Assembly: GCA_040218045.1 (NCBI GenBank)
Contig: JAVJQA010000001.1
Location: 62,001 to 126,000 of the forward strand
DNA length: 64,000 nt
Reading direction: 5' to 3'
Source: Marinoscillum sp040218045
GTDB taxonomy: Bacteria > Bacteroidota > Bacteroidia > Cytophagales > Cyclobacteriaceae
Numbering within the stretch: the stretch's first letter is position 1; each line of letters begins with the position of its first letter. A model generated the notes under the pieces. It had not been told where the DNA came from. It ran no database searches and saw nothing but the letters and a program-made list of their open reading frames with translations. The position numbers and the translations under genes were made by a program. Below are positions 9,436-18,646 of the stretch, piece after piece.

Positions 9436-9801
9436 TTAACCTGATGTTAAATAATCGATCCCATCTTTTTCATCGTCATAAAATCTGAGTGATCCGCCAA
9501 TCAACTTGTTGTAGGCCTGCATCAGCACTCTTTTAGTGGGACTCAGGCCTATGATCGCAACTTTGGATGGAACATGACCAATGTTTTTGCCCATTTTTCT
9601 TAAGAAAACCCTAAAGGTCGGTGACGGATTGACATCTTTTACATAGACCAATCGGCGGTTGAACTTATTCTCTTTCAAAATCAACTTTTGAAGTGCCTCA
9701 CCAATATTCATGAGTTCTTCATCGGTCTTTCCACGATAATCCACTACGATGACTTCATGTTCTCCTAATTGCTTTTTACTTAATCCATTCGGCATGATCA
9801 C
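9436..9801 (-). CDS. Small SpoIIAA/STAS-like protein
   Basis: 121 residues (ATG at 9801, or a second ATG at 9795). The pattern is a hydrophobic strand with VIVVDYRG, a helix with EELMNIGEALQKLI, then RRLVYVKDV, KVAIIGLSPTKRVLMQAYNKL and the ending FYDDEKDGIDYL. This resembles the SpoIIAA-like fold in which a GLSxxKR helix and a 'FDTLEEALDWL'-type end are common. No phosphorylatable Ser typical of anti-anti-sigma factors can be assigned. It lies about 50 bases downstream of the FtsX-type permease gene and may be the last gene of that unit (inference). Confidence 0.5.
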   Translation of the reverse strand: MIMPNGLSKKQLGEHEVIVVDYRGKTDEELMNIGEALQKLILKENKFNRRLVYVKDVNPSPTFRVFLRKMGKNIGHVPSKVAIIGLSPTKRVLMQAYNKLIGGSLRFYDDEKDGIDYLTSG

Positions 9802-9854
9802 GGTGTTGAGTTACTTCGAATATGCCCTTAAAATAACTCAAATCCATCCAATGG

Positions 9855-12221
9855 TCATTCAAACTTCAAAGCGTTTACCGGATTGGTGCTACTCGCTCTC
9901 AATGCATGATAAGAAACGGTAAGGATAGCCACTGCAATAGCGATCAGGGTGGTGATAACTGGTATGGCCAATGTCACATCTATCCTGAAGGCAAAGTCTT
10001 CCAACCACATGTCCATAAGGTACCACGCTACCGGTGATCCTATCAGTGCTGCAAGCAATATCATGATGGCAAATTCTTTGGTGGTGATCCTGATAATGGA
10101 AAAGACTGAGGCACCAAGTACTTTTCGCACACCAATCTCTTTGGTTCTTTGCTGAATAGAAAAAGCCGCCAGACCGAAGAGCCCGAGACATGAAATGAAA
10201 ATGGCAACAAAGGCGAAGGTGTTGAACAGCTTGGCAGTGCGTGCTTCATTTTCATAAAACTCGTTCCATCGTGCATCCACAAACGTGTATTCGAAGGGAT
10301 ATGCTGGAGCAAACTCCTGGTAAATGGACCCTAAAATGTTAATAGCCTCAAGGTTTTTGCCAGGCTGAGCACGTATGATGAGGTGGTTGAGCCAGTCCGG
10401 ATCATGAAGCATTAGCAGTGGCCTGATTTTACTACGTGTGGAAGTGAAGTTGAAATCCTCAAAAACACCGATCACTTTTCCGTGCCGCTCTCCCCAAAGA
10501 GTAACGGGTTGATCCACTACCTCATCCGGAGTGAAACCCATTGCTGTAGCGCCGGCTACATTCACCATGAAATGCAGCGTGTCTGTGGTAAACTTTGGGT
10601 CAAAGCTCCGACCGGCAGCAAGTGGGATCTCAAATGTTTCTGTGAACGTATTGTCAATGGAAAGATTGCTAAACAAAATCTTGGACTGTGGATCCTTTCC
10701 CGGCCAGTCAAATCCCCAGGTTGAGTTGCCAAAACCCAGCGGTGGCATGCTCATGGCAGTGACCATTTTGATGTCAGGGTTCTTCATGAGTTGATCCTTG
10801 ATCACTTCGTACTTATCATTCATATCCTGATGCATCTCCACGTAGATCAAACCCTCCTTATTAAATCCTATCTCCAGATTCTGGGCATACACCAATTGCT
10901 GATAAACCACTATGGTACAAAAAATCATGATGATGGAGAGCACAAATTGCGTGGTAACGAGTGCTTTGCGAAAGCGGACTGCTCCCTGACCACTTTTGAT
11001 TTGCCCCTTGAGGACACTAGCTGGTTGAAATCTTGAAATGTAGAAAGCAGGATAACTCCCGGAAGCCAAGCCAGTGATCAAAACCAGCAAGAGAAGTATA
11101 ACTCCTGATGAAGGATCCAGGTCAAAGCTGATCGCCTTTTGAGTCAAAAGATTGAAAGGTTCCAATAGTAAAATCACCAAGCCTATAGCGATCAACCCCG
11201 AGAAAATGGCGAATACCACTGACTCACTCAGAAACTGGAATATCAGGTTGGATTTCACCGCCCCAACCACTTTTCTAAGCCCGACCTCTTTTGCTCTTTT
11301 CACCGCCTGGGCTGTGGCCAAGTTCATGAAGTTGATACAGGCGATCATTAGAATGAAAAAAGCAATGATGGTGAAAATCCTCACGTAGCGAATTCTACCT
11401 CCACCATCAAGTACCCCATTGTCCCAACTTGAGTACAGGTGTAAGTTTGACAGTGGGTGAAGGAAGAGTTGAACTGCATTGTCGTCATTTTTTTCGTCCA
11501 GAAGGTTGGTCAGTTTGTGACTAAACTCTTCCCAATTCACACTTTCGTTCAGTTGGATAAAGCATCGCACATTGTTATTTCCCCACTGGTCCAGCCAGTT
11601 TTTATTCTCATCCCAGAAGTATTCAAAGTTCACGAGGTAATCAAAATCACCATTGGAAGTGTTATCGGGCCATTTTTTTACGACACCTGTTACGGTGAAA
11701 AGCTCATCATTATTTAGTTTGATGGTTTTGCCAATAGGATCTTCGTCAGGAAAATACTTCTGTGCCAGCTTCTCAGTGAGAACAAGTGATGTTTTGGTTG
11801 TAAATGGGTCTTCAGCATTCCCATGCAAAAACTCAAAAGTGAAGATGCTGAAGAAGTCCTCGTCCACATACCTGCCCATTTCATAAAATGACTGATCGTT
11901 TACTGAAAAGAGGTTTTCAGATTCCCAGGTCAATCGAGAGGAATGCTCTACTTCGGGGTATGTTGTTTTAAGATATGGGCCAAGTGGTCCGGGAGTAGAG
12001 AATGTTGTACCAATCCTATCTTCATAGTTTTGGTTTTCCATTACTCCATAGATATCATTGATGTTCCTATGATAGGAATTATAGTTGAGTTCATCTTGCA
12101 CCCAAAGAAGGATTAATATGGCGCATGCCAAACCAATGGCCAGGCCCATAATGTTGATGATGCTGTAAACTTTATTTCGACGGATGGTACGTAGAGCTAC
12201 TTTCAGGAAGTTTTTGAGCAT
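9855..12221 (-). CDS. ABC transporter permease, MacB/FtsX type (two FtsX domains)
   Basis: 788 residues. It has the usual Bacteroidota start (MLKNFLKVALRTIRRNKVYS then INIMGLAIGLA), a first periplasmic MacB_PCD domain (about 50-270), FtsX helices with ARAKEVGLRKVVGA-like sequence (AVKRAKEVGLRKVVGAVKSN; about 290-420), a second periplasmic domain and a second FtsX unit with QQRTKEIGVRKVLGAS near the C-terminus. There is no ATPase domain, and no ATPase gene is adjacent. Such permeases export or mechanically transmit signals at the envelope. It follows the sigma/DUF4097 genes on the same strand, but a terminator-like hairpin at 12309-12347 lies between. Confidence 0.88.
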   Translation of the reverse strand: MLKNFLKVALRTIRRNKVYSIINIMGLAIGLACAILILLWVQDELNYNSYHRNINDIYGVMENQNYEDRIGTTFSTPGPLGPYLKTTYPEVEHSSRLTWESENLFSVNDQSFYEMGRYVDEDFFSIFTFEFLHGNAEDPFTTKTSLVLTEKLAQKYFPDEDPIGKTIKLNNDELFTVTGVVKKWPDNTSNGDFDYLVNFEYFWDENKNWLDQWGNNNVRCFIQLNESVNWEEFSHKLTNLLDEKNDDNAVQLFLHPLSNLHLYSSWDNGVLDGGGRIRYVRIFTIIAFFILMIACINFMNLATAQAVKRAKEVGLRKVVGAVKSNLIFQFLSESVVFAIFSGLIAIGLVILLLEPFNLLTQKAISFDLDPSSGVILLLLVLITGLASGSYPAFYISRFQPASVLKGQIKSGQGAVRFRKALVTTQFVLSIIMIFCTIVVYQQLVYAQNLEIGFNKEGLIYVEMHQDMNDKYEVIKDQLMKNPDIKMVTAMSMPPLGFGNSTWGFDWPGKDPQSKILFSNLSIDNTFTETFEIPLAAGRSFDPKFTTDTLHFMVNVAGATAMGFTPDEVVDQPVTLWGERHGKVIGVFEDFNFTSTRSKIRPLLMLHDPDWLNHLIIRAQPGKNLEAINILGSIYQEFAPAYPFEYTFVDARWNEFYENEARTAKLFNTFAFVAIFISCLGLFGLAAFSIQQRTKEIGVRKVLGASVFSIIRITTKEFAIMILLAALIGSPVAWYLMDMWLEDFAFRIDVTLAIPVITTLIAIAVAILTVSYHALRASSTNPVNALKFE

Positions 12222-12308
12222 GGTAGTGTTTTTTCAGAAACAATCGAATAAAGTACTTACCCTACCAGTAAAAGTTGCATAAGAGCAGTGAATAGATCAG
12301 AAATAACA

Positions 12309-12347
12309 AAAGAGTTCCAATCCTTTTCATAAGGGTAAGAACTCTTT
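12309..12347 (-). terminator. Terminator-like hairpin between DUF4097 gene and FtsX permease gene
   Basis: A perfect 9-base inverted repeat (aaagagttc / gaactcttt) encloses an inner, weaker repeat (atcctt / aagggt). Read on the minus strand, the stem is followed by a T-rich run (cttttgttattt). It sits 37 bases after the DUF4097 stop and 87 bases before the permease start, so it could end or attenuate the sigma-factor transcript before the permease. Confidence 0.6.
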
Positions 12348-12383
12348 AAGTATTTGTTGGTCAAACTGAAGTCGGATAACTAA

Positions 12384-13199
12384 TCAGCTGCCCTTTCTGA
12401 TAATGATATCGCCCTGCATATTTTTAAAAGTGTACTCAGGCCCTCCGCCATTGATTTTTCCATATACCCAAGTGTTGATGGATACTTCATACTGTCCGTC
12501 GGATTTTTTCACGTCTGTTTTCGAGCTTTCCAGCGTCATGTCAAAGTCTGTATAAATGTCTCCGCGATCTGACCGGACTTTTGCAGATGCTTTCACACTG
12601 GCTGGTAAGGTTACGTCAACATTTCCATTCAGGGTTACAAAGGACATGGGTTCTCCACTTGTGATGCTCTTAAAAGTAGCTTTCACATCGCCATTCACAG
12701 TATTTGAGACAATGGATCCGGATACATTTGAGAATTCCAGCTCTCCATTTACAGCCGAGATATCCATAGCTCCGTTTACCCCGGAGATTTTGATGATACC
12801 ATGTACAGAGTGTATGTCTAAATCCATATTTGCAGGTACTTTGATTTCAAGATTAAGTCTTCTTTTCCATGAGTCTGAATGCACAGTTATCTTGTTATTT
12901 TCCTCTCTTGCTTTTAGCTCAACGGGGTTTACATTGAGTCTTTTCATTCCTGCGGGCACATTATCATCGTCATGGTTGTGATCATTAACATGAGAGTTGC
13001 CGCTAGACTTTGCAGAGATGATCACTTCTTTTCCGGAATATCCTGTTACAATAATATCACCGTTCATATGGTCGATTTTAAGCGTTCCCCGTTCTCCTGG
13101 TTTGCTGAGGGGCACTGTAAACTGCTCAGAGAAATCTGATTGAGCGAACCCACCAATGGCCAGGAGGATTCCGAGTGTGATGATTGATATTTTTTTCAT
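12384..13199 (-). CDS. DUF4097-type secreted beta-helix-like protein (second copy)
   Basis: 271 residues with a signal peptide (MKKISIITLGILLAIGGFAQ). The body is a run of short strands such as GTLKIDHMNGDIIVTGYSG, IHSVHGIIKISGVNGAMDIS, AVNGELEFSNVSG and NTVNGDVKATFKS, the regular 'NGxIxV' pattern of DUF4097 (putative adhesin-like) proteins. A His/Asp-rich stretch (HVNDHNHDDDN, about 70-82) may bind metal (inference). It lies 20 bases downstream of a paralogous gene in the sigma-factor operon; probably periplasmic or outer-membrane-associated, function unknown. Confidence 0.75.
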   Translation of the reverse strand: MKKISIITLGILLAIGGFAQSDFSEQFTVPLSKPGERGTLKIDHMNGDIIVTGYSGKEVIISAKSSGNSHVNDHNHDDDNVPAGMKRLNVNPVELKAREENNKITVHSDSWKRRLNLEIKVPANMDLDIHSVHGIIKISGVNGAMDISAVNGELEFSNVSGSIVSNTVNGDVKATFKSITSGEPMSFVTLNGNVDVTLPASVKASAKVRSDRGDIYTDFDMTLESSKTDVKKSDGQYEVSINTWVYGKINGGGPEYTFKNMQGDIIIRKGS

Positions 13200-13219
13200 G
13201 ATATAATGAGTTAGTCCTT

Positions 13220-14065
13220 TTAAAGTTTTCTTAAATAAATATTGCCATTGAGTGTCTCAAAAGACAGCTGGGGACCACTTGTCCCAATTTCGATGGCTAG
13301 AGATTCGTTGATTTGATAAATAGTAGATGCTCCATTTTTGGATACTTGCTTTTCCACTTTTGGAGACATGGACTGATAGTCAAAAGCAGTGTAAAGCTTG
13401 CCATTCATACTTTTGGCTTTGACTTGCGCATTTAATGAAGCACAGTAGAGGTTGATGGTGCCATTGATGGTCTTGTATTGGCCATCCAGGTCAGGGCTAC
13501 TTTTGAAATAGACGTCTACATTTCCGTTTACCGTACATGCAGATTCTACTGATCGGGCACCTCGGATCACAACTCCGCCATTGACATTGTTGGCTTTTAT
13601 AGTACCTTCTATATCAGAGATCACAAGTTCTCCATCAGTAACTGTTTGAAGATCCAGGTTGCTGAATGATGGCACTTCAAGCGTGTAATCAAATGAAAAA
13701 TCATACAGCTCTTTTTCCCGATGGACCCATCTTCCATTTTCCCTGCAACCACTCCATTTATCACAAATAAAAGGAGCAGTGAGGTAGAAAATGATGGAGT
13801 CATTTCGTTGGATGACGTTCATCTTTACCTCATTCCAACCTTTATCCATATCTGTTTGTCGCCTGGCCTCAATGGTTTTCAATACAGAATATTTCACAGA
13901 GTTTCCTGTGCTTTTTTTCACCTGGATTTCACCAAAAATGTTATCTACAACCACTGTTAATTGATTACCACTTACAGTGAGTTCGTCACGCTCACTCTCT
14001 TGCTTTTTATGCTCCTGAGGCAGCATCCAGGCTACCATAAGAATCAAAATTGAAATTTTCATCAT
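13220..14065 (-). CDS. DUF4097-type secreted beta-helix-like protein (first copy)
   Basis: 281 residues with a short N-terminal hydrophobic signal (MMKISILILMVAWMLP). Repeated short strands (LQTVTDGELVISDIEGTIKA, NNVNGGVVIRGARSVESA, CTVNGNVDVYFKS, KTINGTINLYCASL, KSMNGKLYTAFD, ETLNGNIYLRKL) form the DUF4097 pattern. A Cys-containing insertion (ICDKWSGCRENGRW) distinguishes it from the next gene. It lies 30 bases after the HEAT-repeat gene and 20 bases before its paralogue, so tandem duplication within one operon is likely. Confidence 0.74.
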   Translation of the reverse strand: MMKISILILMVAWMLPQEHKKQESERDELTVSGNQLTVVVDNIFGEIQVKKSTGNSVKYSVLKTIEARRQTDMDKGWNEVKMNVIQRNDSIIFYLTAPFICDKWSGCRENGRWVHREKELYDFSFDYTLEVPSFSNLDLQTVTDGELVISDIEGTIKANNVNGGVVIRGARSVESACTVNGNVDVYFKSSPDLDGQYKTINGTINLYCASLNAQVKAKSMNGKLYTAFDYQSMSPKVEKQVSKNGASTIYQINESLAIEIGTSGPQLSFETLNGNIYLRKL

Positions 14066-14095
14066 TTCTCTTTTTAGTTTGAACTGCAGCGAATT

Positions 14096-14884
14096 CTAGA
14101 TCGATCGCAGTGTTTCTATTGTTGATTTCAGTTTTGACTTGACGCTTTCATTTACGGTATCTGAGGTGATCATCTTATGAAAAGAATCCATCGCTGATTT
14201 TTCTTTTAGCGCAATCATGGCATCAGCAAGGGCTACTTGCAGGAGTGGAGAATCCTGAATGCCAATAGATCTTACCAATGCCTCTCTTACTTCACTTTGG
14301 TTGCCATATGGCAGCAGTGCATCAAGAGCAGCCAGGCGCACATTGATACTTGGGTCACTATTGAGTGTGGAGATCAATACCTCAATGACTTTCGAGTCAC
14401 CGGAGGATAGCTCACTGGCCATGTTCACAGCCTTGATTCGATCCTGGGCCTGAGGTTGAGCAATCATTGTGAGCATCAGTACTTTTTTCATTTCCTGTAC
14501 TTCTGCACTTAAAGACCTCACCTCCTGGTCAGGTCCGTTGATGAAAAACACTCCCGCGATCAAACCTGTAGCCAGAGCACCTAACCCCACTTGCCAGTTG
14601 CTGACAAACCAGGACCGTATCAATGACCAACCTGGAGTTCGGGTCGAGGACGCTGATTGATAACCTGCCAGCATGGCTTCAAACCGCTGATCCATGGATG
14701 CGCTTGGCGCTGGACTATCCAGATCCCCCATACGCTCCCATATAGCAGCTTCTGCTTCCAATTCTTCAGCCAGAACCTTGTGCTCAGATAAGTATTGATC
14801 GAGCTGAATCTTGTGCTCTGGTGAGAGGTTGCCGGCGAGGTGATCCATCCACCATTCCGCAGCTGTGTTATCGTCTATTTTCAT
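14096..14884 (-). CDS. Membrane-anchored HEAT-repeat protein, putative anti-sigma factor
   Basis: 262 residues. Residues about 1-70 are acidic and helical (TAAEWWMDHLAGNLSPEHK), in the position of an anti-sigma domain but without a HxxxCxxC zinc motif. One membrane segment follows (about 98-115, VGLGALATGLIAGVFFING). The C-terminal half has HEAT-like helical pairs (DSKVIEVLISTLNSDPSINV, RLAALDALLPYGNQSEVREA). The start codon overlaps the sigma factor stop by 4 bases, the usual arrangement for a sigma/anti-sigma pair. The anti-sigma role is inferred from position and topology, not from a recognised motif. Confidence 0.65.
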   Translation of the reverse strand: MKIDDNTAAEWWMDHLAGNLSPEHKIQLDQYLSEHKVLAEELEAEAAIWERMGDLDSPAPSASMDQRFEAMLAGYQSASSTRTPGWSLIRSWFVSNWQVGLGALATGLIAGVFFINGPDQEVRSLSAEVQEMKKVLMLTMIAQPQAQDRIKAVNMASELSSGDSKVIEVLISTLNSDPSINVRLAALDALLPYGNQSEVREALVRSIGIQDSPLLQVALADAMIALKEKSAMDSFHKMITSDTVNESVKSKLKSTIETLRSI

Positions 14885-15456
14885 GATCCATTTTGCTTTG
14901 AAATGTTTCCATCAAGTTTCAGGTAGTTGTCCTTTAGCTCTTTCATGGTGCGATGAACCCGCACTTTCACAGCACTTTCAGTAATACCCAGGAGATCGGC
15001 TATTTGAGCATACTTGAGTTTTTGGAATCGTGTGAGTTCAATTAACTCGCGCTTGTCAGGAGCCAGTGCCTTCATAGCCAATGCCAGATTGTTGAGCTCA
15101 TCCGTCTTTTGTAAAAAGGACTCACTGTTTTGATCGTCCTTCAATTGCCCTTCCCAGTTACTCATGTCCTCCTGCCACGAATACCGGTTATTCTTACGCA
15201 GGTGGTCTTTGTGTACATTTCTGGAAAGGTGAAATGCCCAGGCTTCGAAATTCCCTGATTCCGAATAGCTATGCTTGTACTTGAGCATTCGTATAAATAC
15301 ATTTTGCACCAGGTCCTCACTGGTTGCAGCACTTTGGGTCATCCTGTAGAAGAACCCAAATAGTCGCTTACTGTATCGATGATAAAGGAGTCCGAGTTTC
15401 TCCACATCCCCGGCTTTTACCTTTAGCATTATTTCGTGATCATCTAGTGAATTCAA
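14881..15456 (-). CDS. ECF-type RNA polymerase sigma factor
   Basis: 191 residues. Region 2 is at about 20-85 (LYHRYSKRLFGFFYRMTQSA, then TSEDLVQNVFIRMLKY, and FEAWAFHLSRNVHKDHLR), and region 4 at about 125-180 with the helix-turn-helix LKYAQIADLLGITESAVKVR. It would direct RNA polymerase to its own operon and other envelope genes. The next gene overlaps it by 4 bases and encodes a membrane protein, followed by two DUF4097 proteins; this suggests an envelope-responsive regulon (inference). Confidence 0.9.
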   Translation of the reverse strand: MNSLDDHEIMLKVKAGDVEKLGLLYHRYSKRLFGFFYRMTQSAATSEDLVQNVFIRMLKYKHSYSESGNFEAWAFHLSRNVHKDHLRKNNRYSWQEDMSNWEGQLKDDQNSESFLQKTDELNNLALAMKALAPDKRELIELTRFQKLKYAQIADLLGITESAVKVRVHRTMKELKDNYLKLDGNISKQNGS

Positions 15457-15717
15457 TATTTATACGGATTAAGCGTCATGTCAAAGCGGAAACTGAGCAT
15501 ATCTGAAGAGGTTACATTGAATTTAGAAAATTATTCTCTGAGCAGGAATTTGAAAGATTATGACACCTTAGCTTAGTTTTTCATTTTTGTGAAAATATCA
15601 AAAATATTAATTGTAATAATTACGATAATTATAACAAATCGCTGCTTTCATTTAAAATATTTGGTAGCGGAGGGTCTGGTGCCTAACTTACACCTCACAC
15701 CTAAGTGAAGAAGAAGT

Positions 15718-17733
15718 ATGGCAGCCAAGAGTACACCAATTCTTGTGAAAAATGATCCGTGGCTTTCACCGTATGAAAGCGACATCAATGATCGGATGCA
15801 ACGTTATAAAGAGCGCAGAAAAGAGCTCGAAAAGAAGTTTGGTAGTCTCGATGCGTTTGCTACCGGATACGAGTATCTCGGATTCAATTACGATAAAAAG
15901 AAAAAGGGTTGGTGGTATAGGGAATGGGCTCCAAATGCCCATGCACTTCATCTGATCGGGGATTTCAATAATTGGGATCGCCAATCGAATGCCATGGTCA
16001 AGTCTGAGGACGGGATTTGGGAGATTTTTTTGGATGATAAAACCTATGGCAAGTCATTGGTACATGAATCTGCCGTAAAGGTGGAAGTGACTGGAAATCA
16101 GGGTAAAGTGGACCGGATTCCAGCTTATTCTCGATATGTCACCCAGGATGAAAAAACTTACGATTTCACGGCCCGTCTTTGGGATCCACCCAAACCATAC
16201 AAATGGACGGATAAGAAATTCACACCAGAGCCGGCCTACAGCAACCCTTATATCTACGAGTGTCATGTTGGCATGGCCCAAGAGAAGGAAGGAGTTGGTA
16301 CTTACATCGAGTTTGCCGATATACTCTTACCTAAAATTAAAGAACAGGGATACAATACCATCCAGGTGATGGCCATCCAGGAGCATCCCTACTACGGTTC
16401 GTTTGGATACCATGTAAGCAACTTTTTTGCACCAAGTAGCCGTTTTGGAACACCATATGACCTGAAATACCTAGTGGATAAAGCCCATAGCATGGGCATA
16501 GCTGTAATCATGGACATTGTCCATTCACATGCTGTAAAAAACATTTCCGAGGGTCTGAATGAATTTGATGGTACTGATGACCATTATTTTCATCCGGGAG
16601 GGCGTGGATTTCACACGCTTTGGGATTCTAAGCTGTTTAACTACGGTAAGGAAGAAGTACTCCGCTTTTTGCTGAGTAATGTCAAATATTGGATCGAAGA
16701 GTTTCACATGGATGGATACCGATATGATGGGGTGACTTCCATGCTCTACTTTCATCATGGTGACATTTCGTTTGATCACTATGAAAAATATTTTCGGGAT
16801 GTAGATTGGGATGTGCTTACCTACTTCCAGCTGGCCAACTCCCTGATCAAGGACCTTAAGCCAGGTGCTATCGTCATTGCAGAGGATATGAGCGGGATGC
16901 CGGGCCTTTGCAGGCCTGTGAAAGAAGGTGGAATGGGATTCGATTTCCGATTGGGCATGGGGATTCCCGACTTTTGGATCAAAACACTAAAGCATAAACC
17001 TGACGAAGATTGGAACATTCATGAATTGTGGGACGTCCTGAGCAATCGCAGATACGGTGAGCGTACTATCGCATATGCCGAGTCACATGATCAGGCACTT
17101 GTGGGTGACAAAACCATGGCCTTTTGGTTGATGGATAAAGAGATGTACACGCACATGCACAAGGATTATGATAGTGTGGTGATTGATCGGGGTATTGCTT
17201 TACACAAGATGATCCGGTTGTTGACATTGTCTATGGGAGGTGAAGGTTGGCTCAATTTTATTGGCAATGAGTTCGGTCACCCGGAGTGGGTAGATTTTCC
17301 ACGTGAAGGCAATGGATGGAGCTATAAATACGCCAGGCGTCAGTGGAGCCTTCAGGAAAATGAGGAGCTGAAGTATAAATATATGTACAACTTCGGTGCA
17401 GAGATGGTGAAAATGGCGAATGAGGAGCATATAGTAGGTGCTCTGCCCGCCAAGCAGCTGAACATGGATGAGGACAACAAGACCATGATTTTTGAACGCA
17501 ATAACCTCATTTTTGCATTCAATTTTTCTCCAACCAACTCCGTGCCGGATTATCGGTTTAAAGTACCGGAAGCAGGGAGGTACAAGATTATTCTTAACTC
17601 TGATAAGGCAAAGTTTGGTGGACATGACCGAATAGATGATGAAATGACTTATCCTACGGTGACGCTTTTTGGGGAACACTTTTTAAGTGTTTATCTGCCG
17701 AATAGAGTTGCGTTGGTGATGAAGAAGAAGTAG
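15718..17733 (+). CDS. glgB: 1,4-alpha-glucan branching enzyme, eukaryote-like GH13 type
   Basis: 671 residues. An N-terminal CBM48 domain (WWYREWAPNAHALHLIGDFN) precedes the GH13 barrel. Catalytic residues are visible: the nucleophile Asp in GYRYDGVTSM, the acid/base Glu in IVIAEDMSGMPG and the third Asp in AESHDQALVGDK, plus the conserved HSHAVKN loop. The overall pattern (NPYIYECHVGMAQEKEGVGT, HYFHPGGRGFHTLWDSKLF) fits the eukaryotic/GH13_8 branching enzyme rather than the usual bacterial GlgB. It forms alpha-1,6 branches in glycogen. No other glycogen genes adjoin it. The ATG follows a purine-rich aagtgaagaagaagt leader. Confidence 0.92.
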   Translation: MAAKSTPILVKNDPWLSPYESDINDRMQRYKERRKELEKKFGSLDAFATGYEYLGFNYDKKKKGWWYREWAPNAHALHLIGDFNNWDRQSNAMVKSEDGIWEIFLDDKTYGKSLVHESAVKVEVTGNQGKVDRIPAYSRYVTQDEKTYDFTARLWDPPKPYKWTDKKFTPEPAYSNPYIYECHVGMAQEKEGVGTYIEFADILLPKIKEQGYNTIQVMAIQEHPYYGSFGYHVSNFFAPSSRFGTPYDLKYLVDKAHSMGIAVIMDIVHSHAVKNISEGLNEFDGTDDHYFHPGGRGFHTLWDSKLFNYGKEEVLRFLLSNVKYWIEEFHMDGYRYDGVTSMLYFHHGDISFDHYEKYFRDVDWDVLTYFQLANSLIKDLKPGAIVIAEDMSGMPGLCRPVKEGGMGFDFRLGMGIPDFWIKTLKHKPDEDWNIHELWDVLSNRRYGERTIAYAESHDQALVGDKTMAFWLMDKEMYTHMHKDYDSVVIDRGIALHKMIRLLTLSMGGEGWLNFIGNEFGHPEWVDFPREGNGWSYKYARRQWSLQENEELKYKYMYNFGAEMVKMANEEHIVGALPAKQLNMDEDNKTMIFERNNLIFAFNFSPTNSVPDYRFKVPEAGRYKIILNSDKAKFGGHDRIDDEMTYPTVTLFGEHFLSVYLPNRVALVMKKK

Positions 17734-18077
17734 TAGGGGCAATCGCTGATTAGATAGTTTGGGTTAATAGAATGCGGTTCGCTGTATCAGTATGTTCGAG
17801 CTGTAGCGACAACTTGAATGCCCGAGATAATCAGTTCGCTTGCGTTGTGTATTCTTCAATATTCTCTCCATTACAATTGATTACTGTCAGGCAGTAGCTT
17901 CCAGGTGTCAGAACCAATCCCGATGAATCGTTGATGATGAGTTGGTTTGAGAGCAAGACAAAGAGAAATAAGAGCAAATATTCTTCTATTTGCCAAAATA
18001 GGCAGCTGATCAATCATTATTTAAAACCAGGTCTTTAATTTGAACATACAGCTAAATTTATCGAATAGATTGATAAA
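17734..18077 (+). other. Intergenic stretch without a convincing gene
   Basis: 344 bases between the branching enzyme and the DUF4268 gene. The minus strand at 17831-18013 holds a 60-codon frame with a hydrophobic start and a GLVLTPGSYCLTV-like segment that faintly resembles a repeat end of a surface protein; there is no ribosome-binding site that I can point to, and it may be a remnant. No hairpin or RNA gene was recognised. Confidence 0.4.
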
Positions 18078-18539
18078 TTACTTCAACCCGTCAAAAGCAT
18101 ACTTCGCATTCTCCCAAAAGGCATCTAGAGCGATGATTCTGGGTTTGAAAAAGGAGATGAGATCTGACCATTGCTCTTTATTGAAAACAGAAGTTTTGGG
18201 GAGTTCCTTGTAAATGTGACTGATTAACTTTCCGTTTTCGGTGGTATGGTGTAGTTGCCACTCCCATTCTTCACCTAATTCGCTATGAAGTAAGGTTCTC
18301 AGTTCGAGGAACTGCTCGAAAAACAACTCTTGAATGTCCGTGTCATCATGGTCTATGGATATAGCAATGATGGCTGACCTTCTTCCAGCATCCATTCGGA
18401 AATACACGTCTTTGAGGCCAGTGTTATAGTTGATCCAATTGACCGGTAAGAATTCCGATGAAGGAACAGGCTTCATGTATTGGCCAAAAGTGGTCCAAAA
18501 CTGCTGTCTGATCTGTGAGGCTTCTGCTCGGCTAAACAT
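18078..18539 (-). CDS. DUF4268 domain-containing protein
   Basis: 153 residues, full length for stand-alone members. Typical stretches are IRQQFWTTFGQYMKP near the start, WINYNTGLKDVYFRMDAG in the middle and the ending IIALDAFWENAKYAFDGLK. The fold resembles restriction-endonuclease-like domains found alone or fused to DNA-modifying or nuclease proteins (known loosely of the family); no catalytic motif can be assigned here. The gene is isolated between the branching enzyme and the first toxin-antitoxin pair. Confidence 0.72.
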   Translation of the reverse strand: MFSRAEASQIRQQFWTTFGQYMKPVPSSEFLPVNWINYNTGLKDVYFRMDAGRRSAIIAISIDHDDTDIQELFFEQFLELRTLLHSELGEEWEWQLHHTTENGKLISHIYKELPKTSVFNKEQWSDLISFFKPRIIALDAFWENAKYAFDGLK

Positions 18540-18646
18540 GGGTGTAACTTTTAAAAGTAATCTACAGTCGATAAATAGACTTAAAACTCACATTCCTTTC
18601 GGGTTTCGAATCATTTAATTTTAGAAATCGTTACTTTTAAACCAGT

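Noticed and set aside
17831..18013. 60-codon minus-strand frame with hydrophobic start
   Set aside because: Only a faint similarity of GLVLTPGSYCLTV to surface-protein repeats; too short and without a start signal, so kept only as a note on the intergenic stretch.
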